A DNA stretch of 11,192 nucleotides, from contig JBEIDF010000119.1 in assembly GCA_040383605.1 (NCBI GenBank), positions 1 to 11,192 on the forward strand, given 5' to 3'. The position numbers were made by a program, and so were the translations under genes. Position 1 is the first letter of the stretch. Each line of letters opens with the position of its first letter. Positions 1-6,885 of the stretch are shown piece by piece. This DNA comes from M3007 sp040383605. GTDB lineage: Bacteria; Bacteroidota; Bacteroidia; Chitinophagales; Saprospiraceae. The notes beneath the pieces were generated by a model. That model had not been told where the DNA came from. It did no database searches and was given only the letters and a program-made list of their open reading frames with translations.

Positions 1-840
1 GCGCTCCATATTTCGGCAGCCGATCCAGGATGCGCCGGGTGCGACGCCGATTTGATTGCCCTGGCCGTCGTCGCCGGTCATGGTTCCTGCCGTGTGGGTG
101 CCGTGGTTATGGTCATCGCAGGGTGCGGGCGCGTTCAGCCCGCAGGGGTTATTGAGCGGATCGTTGGTAGGATCGCCGTTCAGCGGGCTGAGTTCGTGGA
201 TGGCGTCGTGCCAGTTGTAGTGGTGGATGGCGGCGCCGGTTGCCGGGTTGTAACCGCGGTAGTGCGGTAGGAGCGCGGGATGCAGCCAGTCATACCCTGT
301 ATCGGCGCCGCCGACGGTAATGCCTTGTCCGGTATAGCCCATAGCCCATACGGTTGGCGCCTGGATACGTTCCACGCCCCATTCCACGCCATTTCGTTGG
401 CCGGCGGTGATTTCCCGGATTGGCGGCGGCATTTCAATCCAGGGATCCGGGCGGATGGCTTCCACTTCCGGTAATTCCGCCAGGCGGCGGAGGAGTTCGG
501 GCGAGGCCTGATCCACGGAGAGGGAATTGACCAGAAAAAGGGTATTTACGCCGACGTTTTCGGCGCGTGCGAGCGCGAGCGCGCGGGCTTGCGTGCGCGC
601 GGCAGTTTTTAGGAGTGCATCGTAAACGAACCGCGTTTTTGCTTTTTTACCGGTGCAGCTTATAGCGCCGCGGAGGTCCGCTTTTTCGCGGAAGCAGACC
701 AGTACATCCGAAGATGCGCCGCGGTCGAGGGCGGTTCGAATCTCGGGAGCGATTTTGTTGCGCCAGGCATCGGCGTGTTGGGCGGAGAGGGTGAGCGGGG
801 CGAGCAGGAGGAGCGCCAGAAAGCGCGGGAGATAGTTCAT
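1..840 (-). CDS. Secreted S8 family subtilisin-like serine peptidase, N-terminal part
   Basis: Reading the minus strand from the ATG at 840 gives 280 open codons running off the left edge, so the C-terminus and the catalytic serine are not visible. Residues 1-20 form a signal peptide (MNYLPRFLALLLLAPLTLSA). Residues about 21-140 look like a propeptide or inhibitor-type region. The catalytic aspartate is D180 in GGADTGYDWLHPAL, and the catalytic histidine is H246 in HNHGTHTAGTM. The segment between them carries YNWHDAIHE, and the end has GVAPGASWIGCRNME, both reminiscent of bacillopeptidase F-like subtilases. The likely role is exported endoprotease activity. The gene diverges from rpiB and has a TATCTTTG box 19 bases upstream of its start. 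Family assignment is firm; the substrate is unknown. Confidence 0.93.
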   Translation of the reverse strand, partial: MNYLPRFLALLLLAPLTLSAQHADAWRNKIAPEIRTALDRGASSDVLVCFREKADLRGAISCTGKKAKTRFVYDALLKTAARTQARALALARAENVGVNTLFLVNSLSVDQASPELLRRLAELPEVEAIRPDPWIEMPPPIREITAGQRNGVEWGVERIQAPTVWAMGYTGQGITVGGADTGYDWLHPALLPHYRGYNPATGAAIHHYNWHDAIHELSPLNGDPTNDPLNNPCGLNAPAPCDDHNHGTHTAGTMTGDDGQGNQIGVAPGASWIGCRNMER

Positions 841-858
841 AAGCCGGTGTTTCAAACG

Positions 859-866
859 CAAAGATA
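859..866 (-). promoter_or_regulatory. Bacteroidota -7 promoter box for the S8 peptidase gene
   Basis: The minus strand reads TATCTTTG, a perfect match to the TAnnTTTG consensus, ending 18 bases before the ATG at 840. No convincing TTTG or TTG -33 element is seen at the usual spacing, so the call rests on the -7 box and its position. Confidence 0.55.
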
Positions 867-893
867 TCTGCAAAAATACGGCGGTAATCTTTT

Positions 894-918
894 ATTCGCG
901 ATTTGGCGAATAGCCAAA
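894..918. repeat. Two overlapping, mutually exclusive small inverted repeats
   Basis: ATTCGC (894-899) pairs with GCGAAT (906-911), while TTTGGC (902-907) pairs with GCCAAA (913-918). The two hairpins share bases, so only one can form at a time. They lie in the divergent spacer between the S8 peptidase gene and rpiB, upstream of both likely promoters. They could be an operator, or chance. Confidence 0.35.
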
Positions 919-1035
919 ATGAGCAAAGCGCGTTTTTAGCGCGTGTTCAGATTTTGAGGTGTAGGAGAAACAGTGGAAATTTAACTAAATTTGATAAAAT
1001 AATAAAATTGTGCGGCAGCAGCCCGGCAACCAAAA

Positions 1036-1069
1036 TTTGAACAAGCTCTTGTATAAACCGTTATCTTTG
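1036..1069 (+). promoter_or_regulatory. Promoter of rpiB and the M28 peptidase gene
   Basis: A TTTG -33 element (1036-1039) is followed after 22 bases by TATCTTTG (1062-1069), a perfect TAnnTTTG -7 box. The rpiB ATG starts at 1092, giving a leader of roughly 20 bases. No Shine-Dalgarno sequence is evident, as is usual in this phylum. Confidence 0.7.
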
Positions 1070-1091
1070 CGCCCTTACTAAACTGTCTCCT

Positions 1092-1520
1092 ATGAAAATT
1101 GCCATTGGCTGCGATCATGCAGGATTTGATTACAAAAACAGCCTTGTTGCCATGCTCCAGAGCAGGGGATACATGGTGCAGGATTTCGGGGCGCATTCCA
1201 GCGAATCGGTAGATTATCCCGATTTTGCGCATGCCGTAGCAGAGGCGGTGGCGTCTGGGCAGGCTGACCGAGGCATCCTGATCTGCGGTAGCGGCAACGG
1301 CGTAGCCATGGCGGCCAACAAGCACCAGCCGATCCGCTGTGCGCTTTGTTGGACAGAAGAGATCGCGCAACTAGCCCGAACGCACAATGACGCCAATATC
1401 ATTGCAGTGCCCGCCCGTTTTGTGCCGGAAATTTTGGCTCAGGCCATGGTGCTGGTCTTTTTGACGACTGAATTTGAAGGCGGCAGGCATACTCGCCGCG
1501 TGAATAAAATTGCCTGTTAA
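1092..1520 (+). CDS. rpiB: Ribose-5-phosphate isomerase B
   Basis: This 142-residue protein interconverts ribose 5-phosphate and ribulose 5-phosphate in the cytoplasmic pentose phosphate pathway. It spans the whole RpiB/LacA/LacB family length. Visible motifs in order: the N-terminal GCDHAG with D8 and H9 (phosphate side), DYPDFA at 41-46, the anion-binding loop CGSGNG with the catalytic C65, HNDAN at 99-103, and the C-terminal FEGGRHTRRV with the phosphate-binding arginines. The active-site cysteine supports an isomerase of the RpiB type; a related sugar-phosphate isomerase such as allose 6-phosphate isomerase cannot be excluded. The start follows a good promoter by about 20 bases. The M28 peptidase gene begins 24 bases after the stop with no promoter seen between them, so co-transcription is likely although the functions are unrelated. 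Confidence 0.95.
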   Translation: MKIAIGCDHAGFDYKNSLVAMLQSRGYMVQDFGAHSSESVDYPDFAHAVAEAVASGQADRGILICGSGNGVAMAANKHQPIRCALCWTEEIAQLARTHNDANIIAVPARFVPEILAQAMVLVFLTTEFEGGRHTRRVNKIAC

Positions 1521-1544
1521 CACTTTAAACAGAAGATTCCCACT

Positions 1545-3185
1545 ATGACACTCCGTTTTTCGGGCGCAAAACGCGCCGCGTTGATCGGTATGCTCCTGCA
1601 CGCTGCCTTCGCGTTGTCGGCACAGGAGAAACCGGTTGTTGACAGCAAAACCCAACCTCCGCCGTACGCATTGCCGGATCCCATGCCGTACGGCGCAATG
1701 ATCCGGTCAGAAAATATAAAAGTTCTTGTAGATACGCTCGCCTCCGCGACGATGTTCGGCCGGGAAACCGGCGAAACAGGACAACAACTGGCAGCCGCTT
1801 TCATCGCTGCGCAGTTTAAAGAAATGGGCCTGCCGGCAATTGGCGACCGCCGCTCGTATGAGCAAAAATACAAACTGGAAAAAACGAATTGGCAGGATCT
1901 GGCCGTCAAAGTCGGCGACACCGAATACAAAAACCGGGAAGATTTTTACGTGTTTCACGCGCTTAGCGGGGATACGCCCATGATCCAATTCCGGGAAGTC
2001 GTCTTCGTGGGATACGGTATCCAGGAGGGCGACTACAACCACTACAAGGACGCCGATGTAAAAGGCAAAGCGGTCTTGTTCTACGATGGCGAACCGATAA
2101 ATGCTCAGGGAAAGGCCCTGCTGGGCAAGGACGGTAACCGAACCGAGTGGTCGCTGAACTGGAAACGCAAGCTGGAACTCGCCAAAGCAAATGGCGCCGC
2201 GCTGGCGATCATCGTGGATTCCCGATTTAAAGACAATCTGCGTGTCAACAGCCGTTCGATCTCTACCCGCGGTTGGGCTGTGGCAGAATCCGGCACGAGC
2301 AAAAAATCGGACAGCGTGATCCAGCACCTCTTTATTACGCCGGAATTGGCCGAAGTGATCCTGGGGAAAAAATCGGAAAAAGTAGAAATGGCGCTGGCAT
2401 CCCTGAACGAAAAAGGCGCTTTTAAACCCGTAAAAATCAAAACGGAACTGGAAATCCGGCTCGATAAAGAACTCATTACCCTGGAAGGCTCCAACGTGAT
2501 CGCGTTCATCGAAGGCTCAGACCCGATTCTGAAGGACGAATATGTATTTGTTACTGCCCACTACGACCACTTGGGCGGCGTGGATCAGACTATTTACTTT
2601 GGCGCAGACGACAACGCCTCCGGTACTTCCGGCGTGATGGAAATCGCCCGCGCTTTTGTTCAAGCAAAGAAAAACGGCGCAGGCCCCAAAAGAAGCGTGG
2701 TGTGTATGCTGGTGAGCGGTGAGGAAAAAGGGCTGCTGGGCTCAAAATTCTATACCGATTTTCCAATTTTTCCGCTAAAAAACACCGTTGCGAACGTCAA
2801 TATTGACATGATCGGCCGGGTGGATAAATTGCATGCCGACAATCCGGAATATATCTACGTCATTGGAGCGGATCGCATCAGCAGCGAACTAAAGGAGGTC
2901 GTGGAGCGCAACAACGCACAGCACACAAAATTAGCGCTCGACTACAAATACGATGCGCCCGACGATCCGAACCACTATTATGAGCGCAGCGACCACTACA
3001 ATTTTGCGCAAAACGGGATTCCGGTGGTCTTCTTTTTCAATGGCACGCACGACGATTACCACCGGCCCACCGACACAGCGGATAAAATCAATTTTGATAT
3101 GCTGGAAAAACGGGCCAAACTCGCTTTTTACACTACTTGGGACTTGGCGAACCGCCCATACCGCCTTTTTGTGGACAAAAAGTAA
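1545..3185 (+). CDS. Secreted M28 family zinc metallopeptidase with PA-type insert
   Basis: This 546-residue protein starts with a signal peptide (residues 1-26, ending ALSAQ). Residues about 145-300 resemble a protease-associated (PA) region, with EVVFVGYGIQ and GKAVLFYDGEP. The C-terminal half is the M28 catalytic domain of the aminopeptidase Y/glutamate carboxypeptidase type. The di-zinc ligands are visible: H339 in TAHYDHLG, the aspartates at 355-356 in GADDNASG, E393 (general base) and E394 in SGEEKG, D421 in NIDMIG, and H506 in DDYHRPTD. All key residues are present, so the enzyme should be active. The likely role is trimming N-terminal residues of peptides outside the cytoplasm; exact specificity is not readable. 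It lies 24 bases after rpiB and ends 30 bases before a strong two-way terminator. Confidence 0.93.
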   Translation: MTLRFSGAKRAALIGMLLHAAFALSAQEKPVVDSKTQPPPYALPDPMPYGAMIRSENIKVLVDTLASATMFGRETGETGQQLAAAFIAAQFKEMGLPAIGDRRSYEQKYKLEKTNWQDLAVKVGDTEYKNREDFYVFHALSGDTPMIQFREVVFVGYGIQEGDYNHYKDADVKGKAVLFYDGEPINAQGKALLGKDGNRTEWSLNWKRKLELAKANGAALAIIVDSRFKDNLRVNSRSISTRGWAVAESGTSKKSDSVIQHLFITPELAEVILGKKSEKVEMALASLNEKGAFKPVKIKTELEIRLDKELITLEGSNVIAFIEGSDPILKDEYVFVTAHYDHLGGVDQTIYFGADDNASGTSGVMEIARAFVQAKKNGAGPKRSVVCMLVSGEEKGLLGSKFYTDFPIFPLKNTVANVNIDMIGRVDKLHADNPEYIYVIGADRISSELKEVVERNNAQHTKLALDYKYDAPDDPNHYYERSDHYNFAQNGIPVVFFFNGTHDDYHRPTDTADKINFDMLEKRAKLAFYTTWDLANRPYRLFVDKK

Positions 3186-3215
3186 TTGTCCCGGTAGGCG
3201 CGCGCCGAAATTTGC

Positions 3216-3257
3216 GCACAAAAAAAGCCCGCCGTCTCCGGCAGGCTTTTTTTGTGC
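3216..3257. terminator. Strong bidirectional intrinsic terminator
   Basis: The outer arms GCACAAAAAAAGCC and GGCTTTTTTTGTGC pair perfectly, and inside them GCCG and CGGC close a TCTC loop. A run of seven T follows the GC-rich core on either strand. On the plus strand it ends the rpiB-M28 transcript. On the minus strand it ends the tRNA-Leu transcript, and its outer stem includes the last three bases of the mature tRNA (3255-3257). Confidence 0.9.
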
Positions 3258-3588
3258 CCGGAACAGGACTCGAACCTGCACGGCCTTTTAAGGCCAAGGG
3301 ATTTTCGTACCCGCTACAACTTTCATTGCCACACAGCAAGCAGATTGCTGCGTGTTTGTGGTCTGGACTGTGTCTTTGCCGTATTTAGCGCGCTAAACGT
3401 AGGCATCTGCCGTACAGTCTCTACACCTTCCCGCGATTGCTGTTTGCACCGCAGCGCGGGCTTGGCTCGGCATTGCCAACCGGTTTTCCGGTAAGGTTTC
3501 ACCGATTTTGACAGAATCCCATTACGGCTTTCGCGCATAATGGCTCAAAATTTTAAGTCCCTCGTGTCTACCATTTCACCACCCGGGC
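3255..3588 (-). tRNA. tRNA-Leu(UAA), split by a group I intron
   Basis: The minus strand starts with acceptor arm GCCCGGG (3588-3582) and ends with TCCGGGC plus discriminator A at 3255; one G-U pair closes the 7-bp stem. The 5' exon is 3588-3555 (34 bases) and the 3' exon 3305-3255 (51 bases). Joined, they give an 85-base tRNA: D stem GTG/CAC with GG in the D loop, anticodon stem AGGGA/TCCCT around the loop CTTAAAA, a long class II variable arm (GGCCTT/AAGGCC), and a T arm with TTCGAGT loop. The anticodon is UAA, reading the leucine codon UUA (and UUG by wobble). CCA is not encoded. The anticodon is broken between U34 and A35 by a 249-base intron, so no functional tRNA forms without splicing. 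A TACCTTTG box lies 10 bases upstream and a terminator directly downstream. Confidence 0.95.
3306..3554 (-). ncRNA. Group I self-splicing intron in tRNA-Leu(UAA), IC3-like
   Basis: The 249-base intron starts AAAATTTTGAGCC and ends GGGTACG, so the terminal G is present. In P1 the exon CTT pairs with GAG at 3546-3544, placing a U-G wobble at the 5' splice site. Visible pairings on the minus strand: P2 3543-3538/3524-3519 with a GAAA cap; P3 3515-3510/3411-3406; P4 3505-3502/3470-3467; P5 hairpin 3492-3488/3483-3479; P6 3460-3455/3435-3430; P7 3419-3414/3371-3366; P8 3405-3402/3380-3377 with inner stem 3397-3393/3388-3384; and a P9 domain near 3361-3325. Core strings GAGCCAAGC and GTAGAGACT resemble the cyanobacterial and plastid tRNA-Leu(UAA) intron from memory. 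There is no room for a homing endonuclease. Subgroup IC3 is inferred from site and core; a covariance-model search would confirm it. Confidence 0.92.
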
Positions 3589-3597
3589 AATTTTTTG

Positions 3598-3630
3598 CAA
3601 AGGTACGCATTTTTTATGTGCGCACATCAA
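3598..3630 (-). promoter_or_regulatory. Promoter of tRNA-Leu(UAA) with palindrome in the spacer
   Basis: On the minus strand a TTG (3630-3628) is followed after 22 bases by TACCTTTG (3605-3598), a perfect TAnnTTTG box ending 9 bases before the tRNA 5' end. The spacer contains the perfect 12-base palindrome ATGTGCGCACAT (3616-3627). The promoter lies just downstream of the yidC stop, so the tRNA need not depend on yidC transcription. Confidence 0.65.
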
Positions 3631-3662
3631 TAAGCGTCCATCAGAAGCCTTTAAATACAGAA

Positions 3663-5549
3663 CTACTTCTTCTTCTGCTGTTTTTCTTTCTCTGCCTGTA
3701 CACGCTGCTGTTCTTTCAGCGCTTGTTCGAAGCGCTCGCGCCAGCCGCCGGATTTCTTGGGTTTGGCGCGGTTGGCTTCCAGTTTTTCTCGAATTTTATC
3801 GTGGTCTATAAACCAGGCTTTCGTGACGACCGTCTGTCCGATGTTGAGCAGGTTGCTGAAGCACAGGTAGGTGGTAAGCCCCGAAGCGAAGCTATTGAAA
3901 AAGAACATGAACATAACCGGCATGATGTACTGCATATATTTCAGGGCCGGATTTGCGTTCATCGCGCTGGTGTCCATTTGTTTCATGTTGTACCAGGTGT
4001 ACCACAGCGTCGTGATGACCCAGATGAACGTGAAGGCGCTGATGTGGTCGCCCAAGCCCGGGATTGAAAATCCGAGCCGGAACGCGACGTCGTAGCTCGA
4101 CAAGTCGGTTGCCCAGAGGAAGGGCGCCTGTCGGAATTCGATCGCCGCCGGGAAGAAGCGGTAGAGTGCAAACCAGATCGGCATTTGGAGTAGAATCGGG
4201 AAGCAGCCCCCGAGCGGATTTACGCCAAATTCGCTGTACATTTTCATAGTTTCCACCGACATCGCCTGCTGGTCGTCTCCGTGTTTCTTGCGAAGTTCGT
4301 CCAAACGCGGTTTCAAAGCCGACATTTTGGCCTGGCTGTACACCATCCGGTACGTCAGCGGATAAACCAGCAGTTTGACGATCAGCGTCAGGATCAGGAT
4401 CACGATCCCCATGTTGCCGATATAATTCGACAGGAAATCGAACAGCGGGTGGATAACCCAGCGGTTGATCGTGCCGAAGATACTGGCGCCATAGGGTATA
4501 ATATCTTCGAGTGCCAGTCCGAAATTGTGCAGGGTGCTAAACTCGTTGGGCCCGGAGTACAGCGTCATCTTGGCGATGGCTTGTCCGTCTTCCGGGATCG
4601 GGATGAGCGCCGAGGTTTTCAGTACCTTGAGGTCTTCATCCGTATCCGTGCGCATTTGGGTTTCGCCAACAAAGTTGCGGAACTGAAAATTGCGTGCAAT
4701 CAGTGCTGTATTAAAGAACTGGTTCGAATGCGACATCCATTGCACGGGTTTATCGCCCAGATTTTCCACATCGTCGCTGCGGCAGTCGCAATAATCCGGC
4801 GATTCTGCGGCGGTTTTGAAGTACACACTGGACATCGTGCGTTCGTACTGCTGGTTGAGTTCCAGTTTGTCGAGGAAGTTCACCCAATCCAGCCGGAGCG
4901 TGCTGCCTGCGGGCGTTACGGCTGCCAGGCCGCGCAGTTCGAGTTGATAGGCGATATCGTAGCTGTCCGAACTAAGCGTGTATCGTTGTTCCAGGTAGCC
5001 GCCGCCGGCTGCCGGCGCGCGCAGCGTGAGGGTATTGCCTGTTCGGGTTCCGGCGAAGTACAGGTCGCGGGTATTGACTTTACCCCCGGCGGCATTCGAC
5101 ACCGGAATTTGGTATTCAAAGCGATTTTTAGGGTCTTCCAAAAGCCGTACCGGTATTTTGGTCTCTTCTCCGGCGCTGTCCTGCAGGATTTTGAAGTATT
5201 TTTTTAAAAACACCTCTTGGATTCGACCGCCTTTACTGCTAAAGGTGATGCGAAGTTTGTCATTTTCGAGCACGTACGTTTGTACCTGGCCTGCGCCTGC
5301 CGGCGCAAAAGCGCCCAAGCGCGCTTGCGCCTGGCTTTTTTGCACCGAATCTGCCAGCGGCGTGGCAGCCTCGGCAGATTTGACGGTCTGCTCCGGATTT
5401 TTAGGCGCAGTCTGCTCTTTTTTAGGCGCGTTTTTGTCTGCGGATTCCGCGGGTTTGGGGGGGGCGGAAAACTGCATCCACAAATACAGCAGCAGGAAAA
5501 TAAGGCCTAAGCCGATAATGGTGCTTAAATTATTTTGTTTTTCTTCCAT
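3663..5549 (-). CDS. yidC: Membrane protein insertase YidC
   Basis: This 628-residue protein inserts and folds inner-membrane proteins, alone or with the Sec translocon. The N-terminal transmembrane anchor is at about residues 10-27, followed by a low-complexity Pro/Ala/Lys linker (28-80). The large periplasmic domain (about 85-345) is typical of didermal YidC. The conserved insertase core starts near 375: GIVILILTLIVKLLVYPLTY, then R401, the candidate groove arginine, with AKM at 407-409. NPLGGCFPILLQMPIWFALYR lies at 444-464, and further membrane segments at about 505-520, 541-560 and 560-580. The last 45 residues are basic and Lys/Gln-rich, as expected for the ribosome-facing tail. Length fits Bacteroidota YidC. 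A C8 run on the coding strand (5464-5457) encodes part of the linker. A TACCTTTG box lies about 50 bases upstream. The tRNA-Leu gene follows 74 bases after the stop. Confidence 0.97.
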   Translation of the reverse strand: MEEKQNNLSTIIGLGLIFLLLYLWMQFSAPPKPAESADKNAPKKEQTAPKNPEQTVKSAEAATPLADSVQKSQAQARLGAFAPAGAGQVQTYVLENDKLRITFSSKGGRIQEVFLKKYFKILQDSAGEETKIPVRLLEDPKNRFEYQIPVSNAAGGKVNTRDLYFAGTRTGNTLTLRAPAAGGGYLEQRYTLSSDSYDIAYQLELRGLAAVTPAGSTLRLDWVNFLDKLELNQQYERTMSSVYFKTAAESPDYCDCRSDDVENLGDKPVQWMSHSNQFFNTALIARNFQFRNFVGETQMRTDTDEDLKVLKTSALIPIPEDGQAIAKMTLYSGPNEFSTLHNFGLALEDIIPYGASIFGTINRWVIHPLFDFLSNYIGNMGIVILILTLIVKLLVYPLTYRMVYSQAKMSALKPRLDELRKKHGDDQQAMSVETMKMYSEFGVNPLGGCFPILLQMPIWFALYRFFPAAIEFRQAPFLWATDLSSYDVAFRLGFSIPGLGDHISAFTFIWVITTLWYTWYNMKQMDTSAMNANPALKYMQYIMPVMFMFFFNSFASGLTTYLCFSNLLNIGQTVVTKAWFIDHDKIREKLEANRAKPKKSGGWRERFEQALKEQQRVQAEKEKQQKKK

Positions 5550-5600
5550 GTATTAGATCAGGTAGAGCCGCCGGGTCACAAAGCGGTTTCAAAAGCGGGG

Positions 5601-5608
5601 CAAAGGTA
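5601..5608 (-). promoter_or_regulatory. -7 promoter box of yidC
   Basis: The minus strand reads TACCTTTG, identical to the -7 box of the downstream tRNA gene, ending 51 bases before the yidC ATG at 5549. The expected -33 position holds only a weak CCTG, so strength is uncertain. Confidence 0.5.
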
Positions 5609-5699
5609 GTTAAAAATGGGACTTCCTGTGCAGGATTGGATTTTTTTGCCTTCAACATTAAAAACCGAACTGGGCGCCTGGAGGGACTCTGATATTTTA

Positions 5700-5734
5700 T
5701 TGGCTGCGCATCTTCGCGCTTTTGGTTACTTTTG
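5700..5734 (+). promoter_or_regulatory. Promoter of nspC, nearly abutting the start codon
   Basis: TACTTTTG (5727-5734) matches TAnnTTTG; a TTG sits at 5700-5702, a rather long 24-base spacer. The -7 box ends four bases before the ATG at 5739. A transcript starting at the usual distance would have little or no leader. This also argues against the in-frame ATG at 5616. Confidence 0.55.
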
Positions 5735-5738
5735 CCCC

Positions 5739-6881
5739 ATGGATATCAGCAAAATTCCTTCTCCCTGCTTCGTATTAGACGAAGCACTGTTGCGCCGCAA
5801 CCTGCAAATCCTGAATCGGGTGCAGCAAGAGGCCGGCATTTCGATCATCGTTGCCTTTAAAGGTTTTGCCATGTGGAGCGCTTTCCCGTTGGTGCGGCAG
5901 TATTTGCCGGGTGCGACGGCCTCCTCGCTGAACGAGGCGCGTTTGTGTTACGAGGAAATGGGCGTCAAGGCGCACACCTATGCCGTGGCGTACGTACCCC
6001 GTGAATTTGGCCAAATCCTGAAATATTCCAGCCACGTGACGTTCAACTCCTTGTCGCAATACCGTCGGTACCAGCGCCGCCTGGCGCGGCACGCTGAGCC
6101 AGTCAGCGCCGGCATCCGCGTGAATCCCGAGTGGTCGCCCGTGGAGGTGGATCTCTACAATCCGGCGGCGCCGGGCTCCCGCCTGGGCGCAGCGGTTGAG
6201 CATTTCAAAAAAGGATTGCCGGAGGGCGTGGAGGGACTGCATTTTCACACATTGTGCGAGAGCAGCAGCCACGATCTGGAAAAGACGCTGTCGTATTTTG
6301 AGGCGCTTTTTGGTCGGTTTTTGCCCTCACTGAAATGGGTCAATTTCGGAGGCGGCCACCTCATGACGCGCGCGGGCTATGACGTGGCGCACCTGATTCA
6401 GGTGCTCCAAGGGTTCAAATCGCGCTATCCCAACCTGGAAGTGATCCTAGAACCCGGCAGTGCCGTTGCCTGGGATACCGGCGTGCTGGTGGCTTCTGTG
6501 CTCGATATTGTGAACAACAAAGGCGTGCGCACGGCTATTCTGGACGTATCGTTTACCGCGCACATGCCGGATACGCTGGAGATGCCTTACCGCCCGCGGG
6601 TGCGAGGCGCTTCCGCCCACCCGGAAGCAGGCGCAAAAAACCTGTATCGCTTGGGCGGCGTCAGCTGCCTGAGCGGAGACTACATGATGGAGTATGCCTT
6701 CGAGCAGCCGCTAAAGGTGGGGCAAAAGATCGTATTTGAGGATATGATCCACTATACGATGGTCAAAACCACCACCTTCAACGGCGTTACCCATCCGTCT
6801 ATTGCGATCTGGCGGGAAAGCGGCAGATTGGACGTTGTGCGGAAATTTGGCTACAACGATTACAAGCGCCGACTCTCCTGA
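5739..6881 (+). CDS. nspC: Carboxynorspermidine/carboxyspermidine decarboxylase
   Basis: This 380-residue PLP enzyme of the alanine racemase/ornithine decarboxylase fold removes CO2 from carboxynorspermidine or carboxyspermidine, the last step of the aspartate-semialdehyde route to norspermidine or spermidine. K41 in VAFKGFAMWS is the PLP-linked lysine. GLHFHTLCE (167-175), the glycine-rich FGGGH (203-207), EPGSAVAWDTG (238-248) and the C310 motif SCLSGDY follow in the family order. Length fits NspC well when the ATG at 5739 is used. The frame is open back to an ATG at 5616, but that adds 41 residues without family resemblance and would place the promoter inside the gene. The partner carboxynorspermidine dehydrogenase is not in the window. 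The gene diverges from yidC and ends in front of a long hairpin. Confidence 0.93.
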   Translation: MDISKIPSPCFVLDEALLRRNLQILNRVQQEAGISIIVAFKGFAMWSAFPLVRQYLPGATASSLNEARLCYEEMGVKAHTYAVAYVPREFGQILKYSSHVTFNSLSQYRRYQRRLARHAEPVSAGIRVNPEWSPVEVDLYNPAAPGSRLGAAVEHFKKGLPEGVEGLHFHTLCESSSHDLEKTLSYFEALFGRFLPSLKWVNFGGGHLMTRAGYDVAHLIQVLQGFKSRYPNLEVILEPGSAVAWDTGVLVASVLDIVNNKGVRTAILDVSFTAHMPDTLEMPYRPRVRGASAHPEAGAKNLYRLGGVSCLSGDYMMEYAFEQPLKVGQKIVFEDMIHYTMVKTTTFNGVTHPSIAIWRESGRLDVVRKFGYNDYKRRLS

Positions 6882-6885
6882 GCGC

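Noticed and set aside
981..1370. Minus-strand open frame of 129 codons
   Set aside because: It is the antisense of rpiB, and rpiB is certain from its motifs.
3252..3538. Several short open frames on both strands
   Set aside because: They overlap the tRNA-Leu exons and intron; the RNA structure explains the sequence fully.
4281..5207. Long open frame of 308 codons on the plus strand
   Set aside because: It lies wholly inside yidC on the opposite strand, is rich in His, Arg and Gln as GC-rich shadow frames are, and shows no domain.
5616..5738. Upstream in-frame ATG extending nspC by 41 residues
   Set aside because: The extension does not look like the family N-terminus, and the promoter-like box at 5727-5734 lies inside it.
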